A DNA stretch of 33,020 nt from assembly GCA_029865385.1 (NCBI GenBank), contig JAOUGX010000004.1, forward strand, positions 64,110-97,129, given 5' to 3'. The notes beneath the pieces were generated by a model. The model was not told where the DNA came from. It saw only the letters and a program-made list of their open reading frames with translations, and did no database searches. Both the position numbers and the translations under genes were made by a program. Each line of letters starts with the position of its first letter. The stretch's first letter is position 1. This document shows, in pieces, positions 1 to 10,995 of this stretch. Source of the stretch: Gammaproteobacteria bacterium. Its GTDB lineage: Bacteria; Pseudomonadota; Gammaproteobacteria; Steroidobacterales; Woeseiaceae.

Positions 1-1797
<1,797 letters not shown>

Positions 1798-3150
1798 TCA
1801 ATACAGATCCGGCCCCTCGCTCCACTTCGGCAGAAAACCGTTTTCGCCGATGCATTCCGCAGCAATCCAGAGATCCGCTACCGCTACCAGTCGGTCGCCG
1901 TCGTATAGCAGCGGCAGGCGGTCGCGCATCCACGGCACGATACCCTTTTCCTGCAACAGCTTCTTGAGTTTGCGGCTGTGCGGCCGGCCCGGCAGCGTAA
2001 TCTCCTCTCCGCCCTCTCGATAACGAAGTTCGAGGCCGCGTTGCGCAAGCGTGCTTTCGATCGCCCTCTTGCCGACGGGTTCCAGCGACAGTTTTCCCTG
2101 CCCGATCCCGAGGTCCAGCATCGAATCCGGCTTCAGAATCGCCGCGGTTTCGGTCTTTCCAACGGCCATTGGCGCCAGAATGTAGAGGTGCTTTCGATAG
2201 CGGCGGATCTCGGCTCCAGGCCATGTAACCAACGGCTGCGCATCCTCTTTGGCCGGCAGGAGTTCATGAACCGCCTGATAAAGACGGCTAGCCGGCGGTG
2301 CCGGCAGCCCGCAACGCTGCACGGCCCGCCGGATCACGTTGCGTTGCCGTGCGGCGGAAAGCCTCGACAGTGCATCGATGTCCAGCTTGCCGCTCGACGG
2401 CGAATCACTTATGTCGAGGTCTGCCAGTTCCGCCAGCAGTTCGCTGGCTTCGGCGGCCAGGTCCGCACTCTGCCGCAAACGAGCCATTGCCGCGGGCCAG
2501 CGAGCGGCCAGCAAGGGCATGACATTTTGCCGCAGATAGTTGCGATCGAATGCGGTGTCGGTATTCGACGGGTCGTCAGTCCAGCCGAGCCGGTTCGCGT
2601 GTGCGTATTCGCGAATCGCCTCGCCCGAAATACCAAGCAGAGGCCGCAGCAGGAAACCGCGCGAGAATTTTCGAATGGCACCCATGCCTGCCAGGCCGGT
2701 CAGGCTGCTGCCGCGCAGCAGGTTCAGCAACAGGGTCTCTGCCTGATCGGTTTCGTGATGAGCGCTGAGCAGCCAGTCGCCGGGCTGCATTACGCTGCCG
2801 AGAATCGCATAACGTGCTTCCCGTGCCGCGGCCTCCAGGCCGCCACCCGCGTCCCGGCTCACAACAACCTTGTGAGACCGGTAGTCCACTCCCAGTTCGC
2901 GTGCTTGTGCACGACAGGCTTTTTCCCATTGCGATGAACGCGGGTGCAGGCCATGATCGACATGTATAGCGATGATGGGAGCGGTTCCTGCCGATCGAAC
3001 TGAAACCAGCGCGTGCAGAAGCACCGTCGAATCGATGCCGCCGCTGTAGGCGATGACGTATCGGCCCGGCTTACCGGCCGCCGATTCGAACTCCCGGAGA
3101 CGACTGATCAATCGATCCTGCAAGATGCGCGCATCAACGTTCACGGTCAA
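1798..3150 (-). CDS. tilS: tRNA(Ile)-lysidine synthetase
   Basis: Attaches lysine to C34 of the CAU-anticodon tRNA-Ile using ATP, so that the tRNA reads AUA as Ile. The 450-residue product has the N-type ATP pyrophosphatase P-loop SGGIDS at about 36-41, followed by HVDHGL and the SAHHETDQAETLLLNLLRG stretch typical of TilS. The C-terminal domain is present (the run around LPGRPHSRKLKKLLQEKG). Length is close to E. coli TilS (432). The start used is TTG at 3148-3150; a GTG two codons downstream (3142-3144) is equally possible and no clear Shine-Dalgarno decides between them. The gene lies 92 bp downstream of accA. An imperfect stem (TCTC-AAAT with ATTT-GAGA) sits in that gap. Confidence 0.95.
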   Translation of the reverse strand: MTVNVDARILQDRLISRLREFESAAGKPGRYVIAYSGGIDSTVLLHALVSVRSAGTAPIIAIHVDHGLHPRSSQWEKACRAQARELGVDYRSHKVVVSRDAGGGLEAAAREARYAILGSVMQPGDWLLSAHHETDQAETLLLNLLRGSSLTGLAGMGAIRKFSRGFLLRPLLGISGEAIREYAHANRLGWTDDPSNTDTAFDRNYLRQNVMPLLAARWPAAMARLRQSADLAAEASELLAELADLDISDSPSSGKLDIDALSRLSAARQRNVIRRAVQRCGLPAPPASRLYQAVHELLPAKEDAQPLVTWPGAEIRRYRKHLYILAPMAVGKTETAAILKPDSMLDLGIGQGKLSLEPVGKRAIESTLAQRGLELRYREGGEEITLPGRPHSRKLKKLLQEKGIVPWMRDRLPLLYDGDRLVAVADLWIAAECIGENGFLPKWSEGPDLY

Positions 3151-3242
3151 CCCGATGCACCGGCGCAGGGAACCCTGTCGCGGCCTTTGCAGCCCTGGAA
3201 ACTATCTCGAAATACCCCGTGAGCCGCATTTAGAGACAGGTT

Positions 3243-4202
3243 CTAGCCGTCCTTGAACTGGCCGAACAATGAAATCCGTCGTTGACGCTGCTCCAGCAGC
3301 TGCTCGATGTCCAATCTATCGAGATCTGAAAGATGCTTGATCACTGCATTGCGAATGATTTCGGCTGTGGCATCCGGATCTCGATGTGCGGCACCGAGCG
3401 GTTCCGGCAACACGGCGTCCACAAGACCGAACTCGTTCAAACTCTGCGCGGTGATGCGCATCGCATCTGCAGCCTCTTCCGCCTTTTCGGCGCTCTTCCA
3501 AAGAATCGACGCGCATCCCTCCGGCGAGATGACCGAGTAAACACTGTACTGCAACATCAACAGGCGATCGCCCACACCGATTGCGAGCGCGCCGCCCGAG
3601 CCACCTTCACCAATAACAACATTGACAATCGGCGTCCGCAGGCCTGCCATCAGGTACAAACTGAATGCAATCGCCTCACTCTGGCCGCGCTCTTCGGCGC
3701 CGACCCCCGGATAGGCACCCGGCGTGTCGATGAAAGTAACGATCGGCAGTGAAAACTTTTCGGCAAGCCGCATCAATCTCTGTGCCTTGCGATAGCCCTC
3801 CGGTTTGGGCATGCCGTAATTCCGGCGCACACGCTCCTTGGTGTCCCTGCCTTTCTGGTGACCGATGAACATGATGACTCGACCATCGATCCGGCCCAGA
3901 CCACCGATGATCGCCGGGTCGTCGGCATACATTCGGTCACCATGCAGTTCCTGAAAATCCGGCGCGATGAGCTGCAGGTAATCCGCCGTATAGGGACGCA
4001 TCGGGTGTCGCGCAATCTGTGCGATCTGCCACGAACTGAGCTTGGAAAAGATGCTTTTCGTCAGCGCCTTGCTCTTTTCCTTCAGCCGCGCAACTTCCTC
4101 GCCAATATTGATTTCCGGATCGTCACCAACGAATCGCAGCTCGTCGATCTTCGCCTCGAGCTCGGCGATGGGTTGTTCAAATTCGAGAAATTTCAAATCC
4201 AT
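3243..4202 (-). CDS. accA: acetyl-CoA carboxylase carboxyltransferase subunit alpha
   Basis: Alpha subunit of the carboxyltransferase half of acetyl-CoA carboxylase, which pairs with AccD to move CO2 from biotin-BCCP to acetyl-CoA and form malonyl-CoA. The 319-residue length equals that of E. coli AccA. The protein starts [19 protein letters not shown] and carries [36 protein letters not shown] and the glycine-rich [16 protein letters not shown] segment of the crotonase-like fold. It sits 66 bp downstream of dnaE on the same strand, the usual dnaE-accA order. This couples fatty-acid precursor supply to the lipid A genes upstream. accD is not in the window. Confidence 0.98.
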   Translation of the reverse strand: MDLKFLEFEQPIAELEAKIDELRFVGDDPEINIGEEVARLKEKSKALTKSIFSKLSSWQIAQIARHPMRPYTADYLQLIAPDFQELHGDRMYADDPAIIGGLGRIDGRVIMFIGHQKGRDTKERVRRNYGMPKPEGYRKAQRLMRLAEKFSLPIVTFIDTPGAYPGVGAEERGQSEAIAFSLYLMAGLRTPIVNVVIGEGGSGGALAIGVGDRLLMLQYSVYSVISPEGCASILWKSAEKAEEAADAMRITAQSLNEFGLVDAVLPEPLGAAHRDPDATAEIIRNAVIKHLSDLDRLDIEQLLEQRQRRISLFGQFKDG

Positions 4203-4268
4203 ATTGCAATTATTCCCGTTGCAAGTTCGATTGCTGCGCCGTCAATCGGAATTACGCTTTCAGCGACT

Positions 4269-7200
4269 CTACATTATTTCGCGGCCCGTCGTATAAAGAA
4301 ATCGGATACTGTTCTGGCCAAGCAACTCCGCCAACCTGTCGCGCAGTTCGCGGCTGGGACGAACGCTCCACTCCGGGCCCAGACTTAGACGGGCAGCTGC
4401 GTCGCTACCCGTGTACTGCACGGCTACGTCGCAGCTGCCTTTGCGAAACGGCAACAACACGTCATGCAGTTTCGTCAACAACGTCCGCCCCTGCCCGTTC
4501 GGCGAAACACTGAGAATCATGCTTCTTGCACGGGTTTCGATGACGCGATCGATATGCAGGATATTCTTCGCACTGACTTGCCAGGCACCCATGAATTCGT
4601 CGTAGCGAAGGCTGCCGCTGACGACGACGATCTCGTCCTTCTCGAGCAGGTGCCGAAATTGCTGGAAAGCTTCACTGAACAGGCTGACTTCGAGGCGACC
4701 TGTATCGTCGTCCAGGACGACCGTGAACCGGTTGCCGCGTTTACGTATATCCATAATCAGACCGGCAACTGTTACCTCGCGACGCGAATATGCATAGTTT
4801 CGCTCGCCGTTGCTTTGCGGTTGCGGCTCCGACGCGATGTCACCCAGCCTGCCATCGACGAAAAACTGCGCATCACCGCGCACCGCGTTGAACGGATGGC
4901 CCGTCAGATACAGTCCGAGCGCTTCCTTTTCATTTATCAACAATTCCCGTTGAGACCACTCGACCAGCTCGACCATTTCGATTTCCGGAGTTTCCGGCTG
5001 CGGTATGGATAATCCGAACATGTCGTTCTGACCGGCTGCTTTCGCACGCGCCTCCTGGTCGGCACTCTTCAACGCGGCAGGCAGTTGCTGTGCCAGGCTG
5101 CGGCGCGTCGATCCGAAAACGTCCATGGCCCCGGATTTGATCATTGCCTCGAGCGCACGTCGGTTCACTTTCTCCAGATCGATGCGCCGGCAAAAATCCA
5201 GCAGGCTCTTGAATTCACCCCCGGTCTTGCGCTCGGCGACTACCGACTCGACCGCACCGCGGCCGACACCTTTGATCGCCCCGAGTCCGTAAAGAATGGA
5301 CCTGGAATCGGCAACGCCGAACTGGTACGCAGATTGGTTGATCGAAGGCGGCAACAGCTCAAGGCCCATTTGCCGGCAATCGTCCTTGATCATTACCAGC
5401 CGATCCGTGTTGTCGAGGTCCGCACTCATAACCGCCGCGGTGAACGCAGCCGGGTAGTGCGCTTTAAGATAGGCGGTCTGATACGAGAGCAGAGCATAAG
5501 CCGCGGAGTGCGACTTGTTGAATCCGTAACCGGCAAACTTCTCCATCAGATCGAAGATCCGCGTTGCTGTGTTCCGCGCAACGCCACGCTCGCACGCACC
5601 GTCAACAAACACCTGTCGTTGCTTGGCCATTTCTTCGGCTTTCTTCTTGCCCATGGCGCGGCGCAGCAGATCGGCTCCGCCCAGCGTATACCCCGCCAGC
5701 ACCTGGGCAATCTGCATTACCTGTTCCTGGTAGAGAATCACACCGTAGGTGGGTTCCAGTACCGGGGTCAGGTCGGGATGCAGATAGTCGATGTCGGCCT
5801 TGTTCAGGTCGTGCTTGCGGCTGATGAAATCATCGACCATGCCGGATTGCAGCGGACCGGGCCTGAACAACGCAACCAGTGCTACCAGGTCGTCGAAATG
5901 GTCCGGGCGAAGACGTTTGATCAGGTCCCGCATGCCGCGGGATTCGAGTTGAAAAATGGCTGTTGTCTGGCAGGACCGCAGCAACTCGAATGTTTTTGCG
6001 TCCTGCATCGGGATCGCCGTGATATCGAGTCGGGCATCTGCATCATCCGCGTTGACGATGCGCACGGCCCAGTCAATGATGGTCAGCGTTTTCAATCCCA
6101 GGAAATCGAACTTGACCAATCCGGCCGCCTCGACATCGTCCTTGTCGAGCTGTGTCACCGTGTGGGTACTGCCCTCCTCGCAGTAAAGCGGCGTAAAATC
6201 CGTCAGTGCCTCCGGCGCAATGACTACACCACCCGCGTGTTTGCCGGCATTGCGTACCAGGCCCTCCAGCGATTTCGCGAGATCTATGATGGATTTGACC
6301 TCGTCATCGTCGCGGTACATGGCAGCCAGCTCGTCGTCCTGTTCGAGTGCCTTGTCAAGGGTCATGCCGATCTCGAACGGCACCTGCTTCGCAACCTTGT
6401 CGACGAATCCGTAGGGCTGACCGAGCGCCCGGCCGACGTCGCGAATAACCGCTCGTGCCGCCATGGTTCCGTAAGTGATGATTTGCGAGACGCGATCCCT
6501 GCCGTATCGTTCGGCAACGTACTCGATCACACGATCGCGTCCCTCCATACAGAAGTCGATGTCGAAGTCCGGCATGGAGACCCTTTCGGGATTGAGGAAC
6601 CGCTCGAACAGCAGGTCATGTTCGAGCGGATCAAGATCGGTGATGCCCAGCACATAGGCAACCAATGATCCGGCACCTGAACCGCGGCCGGGCCCGACGG
6701 GAATTTCCTGTTCCCTCGCCCATCGAATGAAGTCCGCAACGATGAGGAAGTAACCGGCAAAACCCATTTCGCAGATCACCGAAATCTCGTCTTTCAGCCG
6801 CTTCTGATACGGTGCCTCGAAAATTTCCCGATTGGATTCCCCTATCTCTCCTCGCTCGCCTTTCCGACGCAGTCGCGCCTCCAGACCTTTTACAGACTCA
6901 GAGGTCAGAAACTCCTCGGTTGACTTTCCTGCAGGAATAGGGAACGCCGGAAGAAAAGTCTCGCCGAGTTTGAGTTCCAGGTTGCAGCGCAGTGCGATTT
7001 CCCAGGCATTTTCGAGAGCCTCCGGAATGTCTGCGAACAGGCTCCGCATCTCGTCGGGGCTTTTCAGGAACTGTTGGTCCGAATAGCTGCGCGGTCGATC
7101 GACCTCATTGAGCGTACGACCCTGTTGAATACAGACGCGAGCTTCGTGCGCCTCGAAATCGTCCTTTGCCAGGAAACGCACATCATTGCTCGCAACCAGC

Positions 7201-7784
7201 GGAACCTTCGCCGCAGCTGCGAACTCGACGATTTTCTGTGTCAGCTCGTCTTCGTCGCTGCGACCGGTGCGACAAATCTCGAGGTAAAGGCGGTCTCTGA
7301 AAACGGCGCGCCACCCGTCAAGCCGTTCGTTAGCCGTTTCCGGGTGCCCGCCATGAAGCGCGCGGCCGATATCGCCTGACTGCGCGGTTGACAGGGCAAT
7401 CAGGCCGGAGCAGCTCTCTGGCGTCATCCAGTCCGTGCGAATTTGTGGCGCTCCGCGATACTGCCCTTCCGTGAAGCTCCGTGTTATCAATCTCGAGAGG
7501 TTTCTATAGCCGTCGCGATCCTGGCACAGTAAGACCATTCCGTACGGACGGTCCGCTTCGTCGGCATTATGCAGATGAAGATCCGCGCCGATTATCGGTT
7601 TGATGCCCGAAGCCAATGCTTGCTTGTAAAATTTGATCAGGGCAAAAAGATTACCCTGATCCGTCATCGCCACCGCCGGCATGCCAAGCTCGCTGCAGCG
7701 ACTCATCAGCTGCGGAATACGCACCGTGCTATCGATAATCGAGTATTCGGTGTGCAGGTGCAGATGGACGAATGCGTTCTTCAT
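4269..7784 (-). CDS. dnaE: DNA polymerase III subunit alpha
   Basis: Catalytic subunit of the replicative polymerase, family C. The product is 1171 residues (E. coli 1160). Order: PHP domain (about 1-270, beginning with HLHLHTEYS); palm with PDFDIDF giving catalytic Asp406 and Asp408, and VKFDFLGL giving Asp560 (E. coli 401, 403, 555); fingers; helix-hairpin-helix region (LGAIKGVGRGAVE); and an OB-fold segment near the C-terminus. In the PHP domain the first HxH is kept, but the TDHGN position reads TDQGN and the NDxH position reads NDVRF, so as in E. coli the PHP site looks incomplete. Proofreading would then depend on a separate epsilon subunit (dnaQ, not seen here). The gene lies between rnhB and accA as expected. 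Confidence 0.98.
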   Translation of the reverse strand: MKNAFVHLHLHTEYSIIDSTVRIPQLMSRCSELGMPAVAMTDQGNLFALIKFYKQALASGIKPIIGADLHLHNADEADRPYGMVLLCQDRDGYRNLSRLITRSFTEGQYRGAPQIRTDWMTPESCSGLIALSTAQSGDIGRALHGGHPETANERLDGWRAVFRDRLYLEICRTGRSDEDELTQKIVEFAAAAKVPLVASNDVRFLAKDDFEAHEARVCIQQGRTLNEVDRPRSYSDQQFLKSPDEMRSLFADIPEALENAWEIALRCNLELKLGETFLPAFPIPAGKSTEEFLTSESVKGLEARLRRKGERGEIGESNREIFEAPYQKRLKDEISVICEMGFAGYFLIVADFIRWAREQEIPVGPGRGSGAGSLVAYVLGITDLDPLEHDLLFERFLNPERVSMPDFDIDFCMEGRDRVIEYVAERYGRDRVSQIITYGTMAARAVIRDVGRALGQPYGFVDKVAKQVPFEIGMTLDKALEQDDELAAMYRDDDEVKSIIDLAKSLEGLVRNAGKHAGGVVIAPEALTDFTPLYCEEGSTHTVTQLDKDDVEAAGLVKFDFLGLKTLTIIDWAVRIVNADDADARLDITAIPMQDAKTFELLRSCQTTAIFQLESRGMRDLIKRLRPDHFDDLVALVALFRPGPLQSGMVDDFISRKHDLNKADIDYLHPDLTPVLEPTYGVILYQEQVMQIAQVLAGYTLGGADLLRRAMGKKKAEEMAKQRQVFVDGACERGVARNTATRIFDLMEKFAGYGFNKSHSAAYALLSYQTAYLKAHYPAAFTAAVMSADLDNTDRLVMIKDDCRQMGLELLPPSINQSAYQFGVADSRSILYGLGAIKGVGRGAVESVVAERKTGGEFKSLLDFCRRIDLEKVNRRALEAMIKSGAMDVFGSTRRSLAQQLPAALKSADQEARAKAAGQNDMFGLSIPQPETPEIEMVELVEWSQRELLINEKEALGLYLTGHPFNAVRGDAQFFVDGRLGDIASEPQPQSNGERNYAYSRREVTVAGLIMDIRKRGNRFTVVLDDDTGRLEVSLFSEAFQQFRHLLEKDEIVVVSGSLRYDEFMGAWQVSAKNILHIDRVIETRARSMILSVSPNGQGRTLLTKLHDVLLPFRKGSCDVAVQYTGSDAAARLSLGPEWSVRPSRELRDRLAELLGQNSIRFLYTTGREIM

Positions 7785-7958
7785 CGAGTCATCAGGGAGG
7801 ATTTCGGGCGGTGGCGATCACGCATCGGGATGCAAGTCATCATTGAGCAACGCGTGATGATAACGCTGCCCACTGGCCGGCGCAGCAGCCAAAGCGTACG
7901 AAAACATCGACAAATACAGCATATCTTATTGAAATTATTTGATTAAGTGACTCGCGAA
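7785..7958. other. rnhB-dnaE gap with AT-rich stretch
   Basis: A 174-bp gap in an otherwise tightly packed cluster. On the minus strand the rnhB-proximal part (about 7910-7950) is AT-rich. It has a possible promoter, TTAATC, 17 bp, TATGCT, which could give dnaE independent transcription. The match is weak and no other structure stands out. Confidence 0.25.
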
Positions 7959-8606
7959 CTAACGAGAATTGACGCCCGGTTCGGCGCGACCGGAGATGCC
8001 GGCAAGCATGGAGCGAAGAGGATCGAATGTGCGGCGGTGAAAACGGCACGGTCCTAGCCTGTCGATACAGCGGCGATGTTCGGCCGTCCCGTAACCCTTG
8101 TGACGAGCGAATCCGTACTCCGGAAAATACCGGTCTGCGTCCCGCATTATGCGATCGCGGCTTACTTTGGCCAGTACTGATGCGGCACTGATCGCCGCAA
8201 TTTTGCGGTCGCCGCCGACGACTGCGCGACCCTGCGGCCGGTAGTCTCCGAAGCGGAGATCCGGCAAGCGGTTGCCATCCACCTCGACCAGTCCCGGACG
8301 GCAGCCGAGACCGAGAATGGCACGGCGCATTGCCAACATGGTTGCCTGCAGGATATTCAATCGATCTATTTCCTCGGCGTCCGCCCAGGCGACCGCGCAT
8401 GTCAGCGCGTCGCGACGAATGTTTTCGTACAATGCTTCCCTGCGTGAAGCAGACAGCGTTTTCGAGTCTGCAAGACCGGCAATGGGTCGATCGTCACGCA
8501 GGATTACCGCGGCAGCCACCACCGGCCCGGCCAATGGACCGCGGCCGGCTTCGTCGATGCCCGCAAGCAGCAGCGGTGTCGCAAGCTGCAAGTTTGCTGC
8601 GATCAT
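7959..8606 (-). CDS. rnhB: ribonuclease HII
   Basis: Cleaves the RNA strand of RNA/DNA hybrids and removes single ribonucleotides left in DNA. The product is 215 residues, with the hallmark LAGIDEAGRGPLAGPVV (catalytic Asp18 and Glu19) and then VDGN and ISAASVLAKVSRDRIM. The ATG at 8604-8606 was chosen because its last bases form ATGA with the lpxB TGA stop (8603-8605), a translational-coupling overlap, and because homology begins there. The open frame extends upstream to 8768, but that stretch overlaps lpxB in another frame and looks non-coding. The lpxB-rnhB-dnaE order is conserved in gammaproteobacteria. Confidence 0.96.
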   Translation of the reverse strand: MIAANLQLATPLLLAGIDEAGRGPLAGPVVAAAVILRDDRPIAGLADSKTLSASRREALYENIRRDALTCAVAWADAEEIDRLNILQATMLAMRRAILGLGCRPGLVEVDGNRLPDLRFGDYRPQGRAVVGGDRKIAAISAASVLAKVSRDRIMRDADRYFPEYGFARHKGYGTAEHRRCIDRLGPCRFHRRTFDPLRSMLAGISGRAEPGVNSR

Positions 8607-9763
8607 GCCGGCCCACCGGCTGTCGCCGCGCGGCCCGCGAGTTGCAGGACTGCCCGTGCGGCAATACGATCCGCGTCCTTCGAAAGCTCCGCGCGCAATT
8701 CCGCAAAAACTGCCGCAATTTGCCGGCGCCGCTCGGGATCGTCGAGCAGCGCAGAAACGGCGCTGCAAAGCTTTTCAGGCGTAGCATTCTCCTGCATTAG
8801 TTCCGTGACCAGCGGCTCCGGCGTCAGAAGGTTGGGCAAGGAAAACCACGGCGTCTTCATCAGCCGGAACGTTCTCGCAATCACAGCGGTCAATGTCGCT
8901 ACACGGTAGGCACAGACCATCGGCTTACCGAGAATCGCCGCCTGCAATGTTGCTGTGCCTGAAGCCAGCAGCACGACGTCCGCCGCGATAATCGCCCGTG
9001 GCGCGTTGCCGTCTGTGAGACGAACCGAACCGGCTATCCCGGCACTGGAAAGGTGCTTTTCGAAGATCAGCCGCAAACCGGCGCTGGCCATAGGCGCGAC
9101 GAAGGTCAGGTTCGGGTGAAGGTCCAGCAGCTTCCGGCAAGCCGCGGCGAAAGGCCCGGCAAGCCGCGATACCTCGCCTTCCCGGCTACCCGGCAACACA
9201 GCGACAACGAGTTCCGAATGGATGCCCAACTCCCGTCGAGCAGCAAACATGTCTGCATTTTTCGGCATGGATTCGGCCAGCGGATGACCGACGAACACGG
9301 AGTCAACACCATGCGCGTCATAGAACTTTTTTTCGAAGGGTAGCAAGCACAGCACCTTGTCACATGCTTTCGTGATTTTCCGGATTCTGCCCTGCCGCCA
9401 GGCCCAGACGGACGGGCTGACGTAATGGACAGTGCGCACACCTCGGCAACGGAGTTTTTTCTCCAGCCCGAGATTGAAATCCGGCGCGTCTATACCAACG
9501 AAAACGTCGGGTGGCTGCTCGACCCATCGCCGCAGCAACATTCGACGCAATCGCAGCAGGCTGGGGATTTTTCGCAATGGCTCGATGAGCCCCATGACGG
9601 CGAGTGCGTCCGCAGACTCCCATGCTTCACAGCCCTCCGCTTTCATCAACGGGCCGGCAACGCCTTCGCATTGCAAATCGGCATCCAATTCTCGTAATTC
9701 CCGGATCAGGCCGGCGCCAAGCTGATCGCCGGAAGTCTCACCGGCGACTAGTCCAACTCGCAT
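8603..9763 (-). CDS. lpxB: lipid-A-disaccharide synthase
   Basis: Glycosyltransferase family 19 enzyme that condenses UDP-2,3-diacylglucosamine with lipid X to form the beta-1,6 disaccharide of lipid A at the inner face of the cytoplasmic membrane. The product is 386 residues (E. coli 382). It begins MRVGLVAGETSGDQLGAGL and carries GIDAPDFN, HYVSPSVWAWRQGR, LPFEKKFYD and VLPGSREGEV, all standard LpxB segments. It lies 6 bp downstream of lpxA, and its TGA overlaps the rnhB start by 4 nt, so it is co-translated within the lpxD-fabZ-lpxA-lpxB-rnhB string. Confidence 0.98.
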   Translation of the reverse strand: MRVGLVAGETSGDQLGAGLIRELRELDADLQCEGVAGPLMKAEGCEAWESADALAVMGLIEPLRKIPSLLRLRRMLLRRWVEQPPDVFVGIDAPDFNLGLEKKLRCRGVRTVHYVSPSVWAWRQGRIRKITKACDKVLCLLPFEKKFYDAHGVDSVFVGHPLAESMPKNADMFAARRELGIHSELVVAVLPGSREGEVSRLAGPFAAACRKLLDLHPNLTFVAPMASAGLRLIFEKHLSSAGIAGSVRLTDGNAPRAIIAADVVLLASGTATLQAAILGKPMVCAYRVATLTAVIARTFRLMKTPWFSLPNLLTPEPLVTELMQENATPEKLCSAVSALLDDPERRRQIAAVFAELRAELSKDADRIAARAVLQLAGRAATAGGPA

Positions 9764-9769
9764 GTCAGT

Positions 9770-10540
9770 CTACCGAAGCAAGCCGCGATCGGATGTGTGC
9801 AGTGACTGCGCAAACAACCCCAATTCGGGTTGCGTTTTCGCGAGTTCCTCGACCTCCTTGATCGCATCCGCCAGTTTCAGCCCCTTTCGATAGACGATCT
9901 TGTAAGCGTTTTTGATATTGCTGATCTGCGCGGACGTGAAATTGCGTCGCTTGAGTCCTTCGGCATTGATGCCACGAACGGTCGCCGGCTGTCCAGCCAC
10001 CAGCGTGTAGGCCGGAACATCGCGGCTGGTTCCGGCAAACATTCCGAGAAAACTGTGGGCCCCGACATGACAAAACTGGTGGGCGCCGGAAAACCCGGCA
10101 AAGATGACCCAATCGCCGACATGAACGTGGCCCGCCAGCGTGGCATTATTTGAAAAAATCGTATGGCTGCCGACGCGACAATCGTGCGCGATGTGAACAT
10201 AGGCCAGAATCCAGTTGTCGCTGCCGACAGACGTGATCCCCTCATCCTGCGCCGTTCCCCGGTTTATCGTGCAGTACTCCCGAATCGTATTCCGGTCGCC
10301 AATCTCCAGACGCGTATTTTCACCTGAAAACTTCTTGTCCTGTGGATCGTCGCCTATCGAGCAGAACTGGAAGATACGATTGTCCTTGCCGATCGTCGTT
10401 GGCCCTTTGATTACCACGTGGCTGGCAACGCGAGTGCCGCTGCCAATCGAGACGTGATCGCCAATGACTGAGTATGGCCCGATCTCCACATCGTCCGCGA
10501 TCAATGCGGACCCGGCGACTATTGCTGTATCGTGAATCAT
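9770..10540 (-). CDS. lpxA: UDP-N-acetylglucosamine O-acyltransferase
   Basis: First step of lipid A synthesis: moves a 3-hydroxyacyl chain from ACP to O3 of UDP-GlcNAc. The product is 256 residues (E. coli 262), a left-handed beta-helix of hexapeptide repeats followed by a helical C-terminus. HIAHDC gives catalytic His119 (E. coli His125). Aligning HSFLGMFAG with E. coli HVMVGGCSG puts Met167 at the E. coli Gly173 acyl-ruler position. Pseudomonas aeruginosa LpxA also has Met there and selects 3-hydroxydecanoyl (C10), so a C10-type chain is inferred here rather than C14. The lpxA ATG shares one base with the fabZ TAA stop (TAATG). Confidence 0.98.
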   Translation of the reverse strand: MIHDTAIVAGSALIADDVEIGPYSVIGDHVSIGSGTRVASHVVIKGPTTIGKDNRIFQFCSIGDDPQDKKFSGENTRLEIGDRNTIREYCTINRGTAQDEGITSVGSDNWILAYVHIAHDCRVGSHTIFSNNATLAGHVHVGDWVIFAGFSGAHQFCHVGAHSFLGMFAGTSRDVPAYTLVAGQPATVRGINAEGLKRRNFTSAQISNIKNAYKIVYRKGLKLADAIKEVEELAKTQPELGLFAQSLHTSDRGLLR

Positions 10541-10995
10541 TACAGTTCACCACCCGGTGCGCACATGATTTTTGCGGACGCTACCTTGTGCCCGTCAACG
10601 GTGCCCGCGCAGTCGAATCGCCATATGCCCTTTTTTTCTTTCTCGACGTCGATGCGAACCCGGAGCGTATCGCCTGGCCTGACCGGCCGGCGAAAACGCG
10701 CTTCGTCGACTCCCGCAAGGAAATACAGAGGGCGCAACGCATTTTCGTCCAGCGAACGATAGCAAAGCACGCAACATGCCTGTGCCATGACTTCGAGCAT
10801 CAGAACCCCAGGCATCACAGGACTGCCGGGAAAATGCCCCTGAAAAAAAGGTTCATTTGCTGTGACGTTCTTTATCGCCGTAATGGATTCGCGTGGCCGG
10901 CATTCGACCACTTTGTCAATTAGCAGAAACGGGTATCGATGTGGCAGCAAATCCATGATGGCCGTGATGTCCATCGCCCCATTGTCTGTGCTCAT
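10540..10995 (-). CDS. fabZ: 3-hydroxyacyl-ACP dehydratase FabZ
   Basis: Hot-dog-fold dehydratase of type II fatty-acid synthesis that turns 3-hydroxyacyl-ACP into trans-2-enoyl-ACP. The product is 151 residues. It has LPHRYPFLLIDKV and the active-site segment FQGHFPGSPVMPGVLMLE, with His54 and Glu68 in the usual catalytic positions. It is embedded between lpxD and lpxA, so it competes with those acyltransferases for the same 3-hydroxyacyl-ACP. Its ATG overlaps the lpxD TGA by 4 nt and its TAA overlaps the lpxA ATG by 1 nt, implying coupled translation. Confidence 0.98.
   Translation of the reverse strand: MSTDNGAMDITAIMDLLPHRYPFLLIDKVVECRPRESITAIKNVTANEPFFQGHFPGSPVMPGVLMLEVMAQACCVLCYRSLDENALRPLYFLAGVDEARFRRPVRPGDTLRVRIDVEKEKKGIWRFDCAGTVDGHKVASAKIMCAPGGEL

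Noticed and set aside
5085-6668. 527-codon plus-strand open frame
   Set aside because: Antisense to the dnaE catalytic core. Long antisense frames are expected in GC-rich genes, and the product has no recognisable domain.
7554-7784. Possibly active PHP proofreading site in DnaE
   Set aside because: The first HxH is present, but the TDHGN His is Gln and the NDxH His is Arg, so the metal site is incomplete, as in E. coli.
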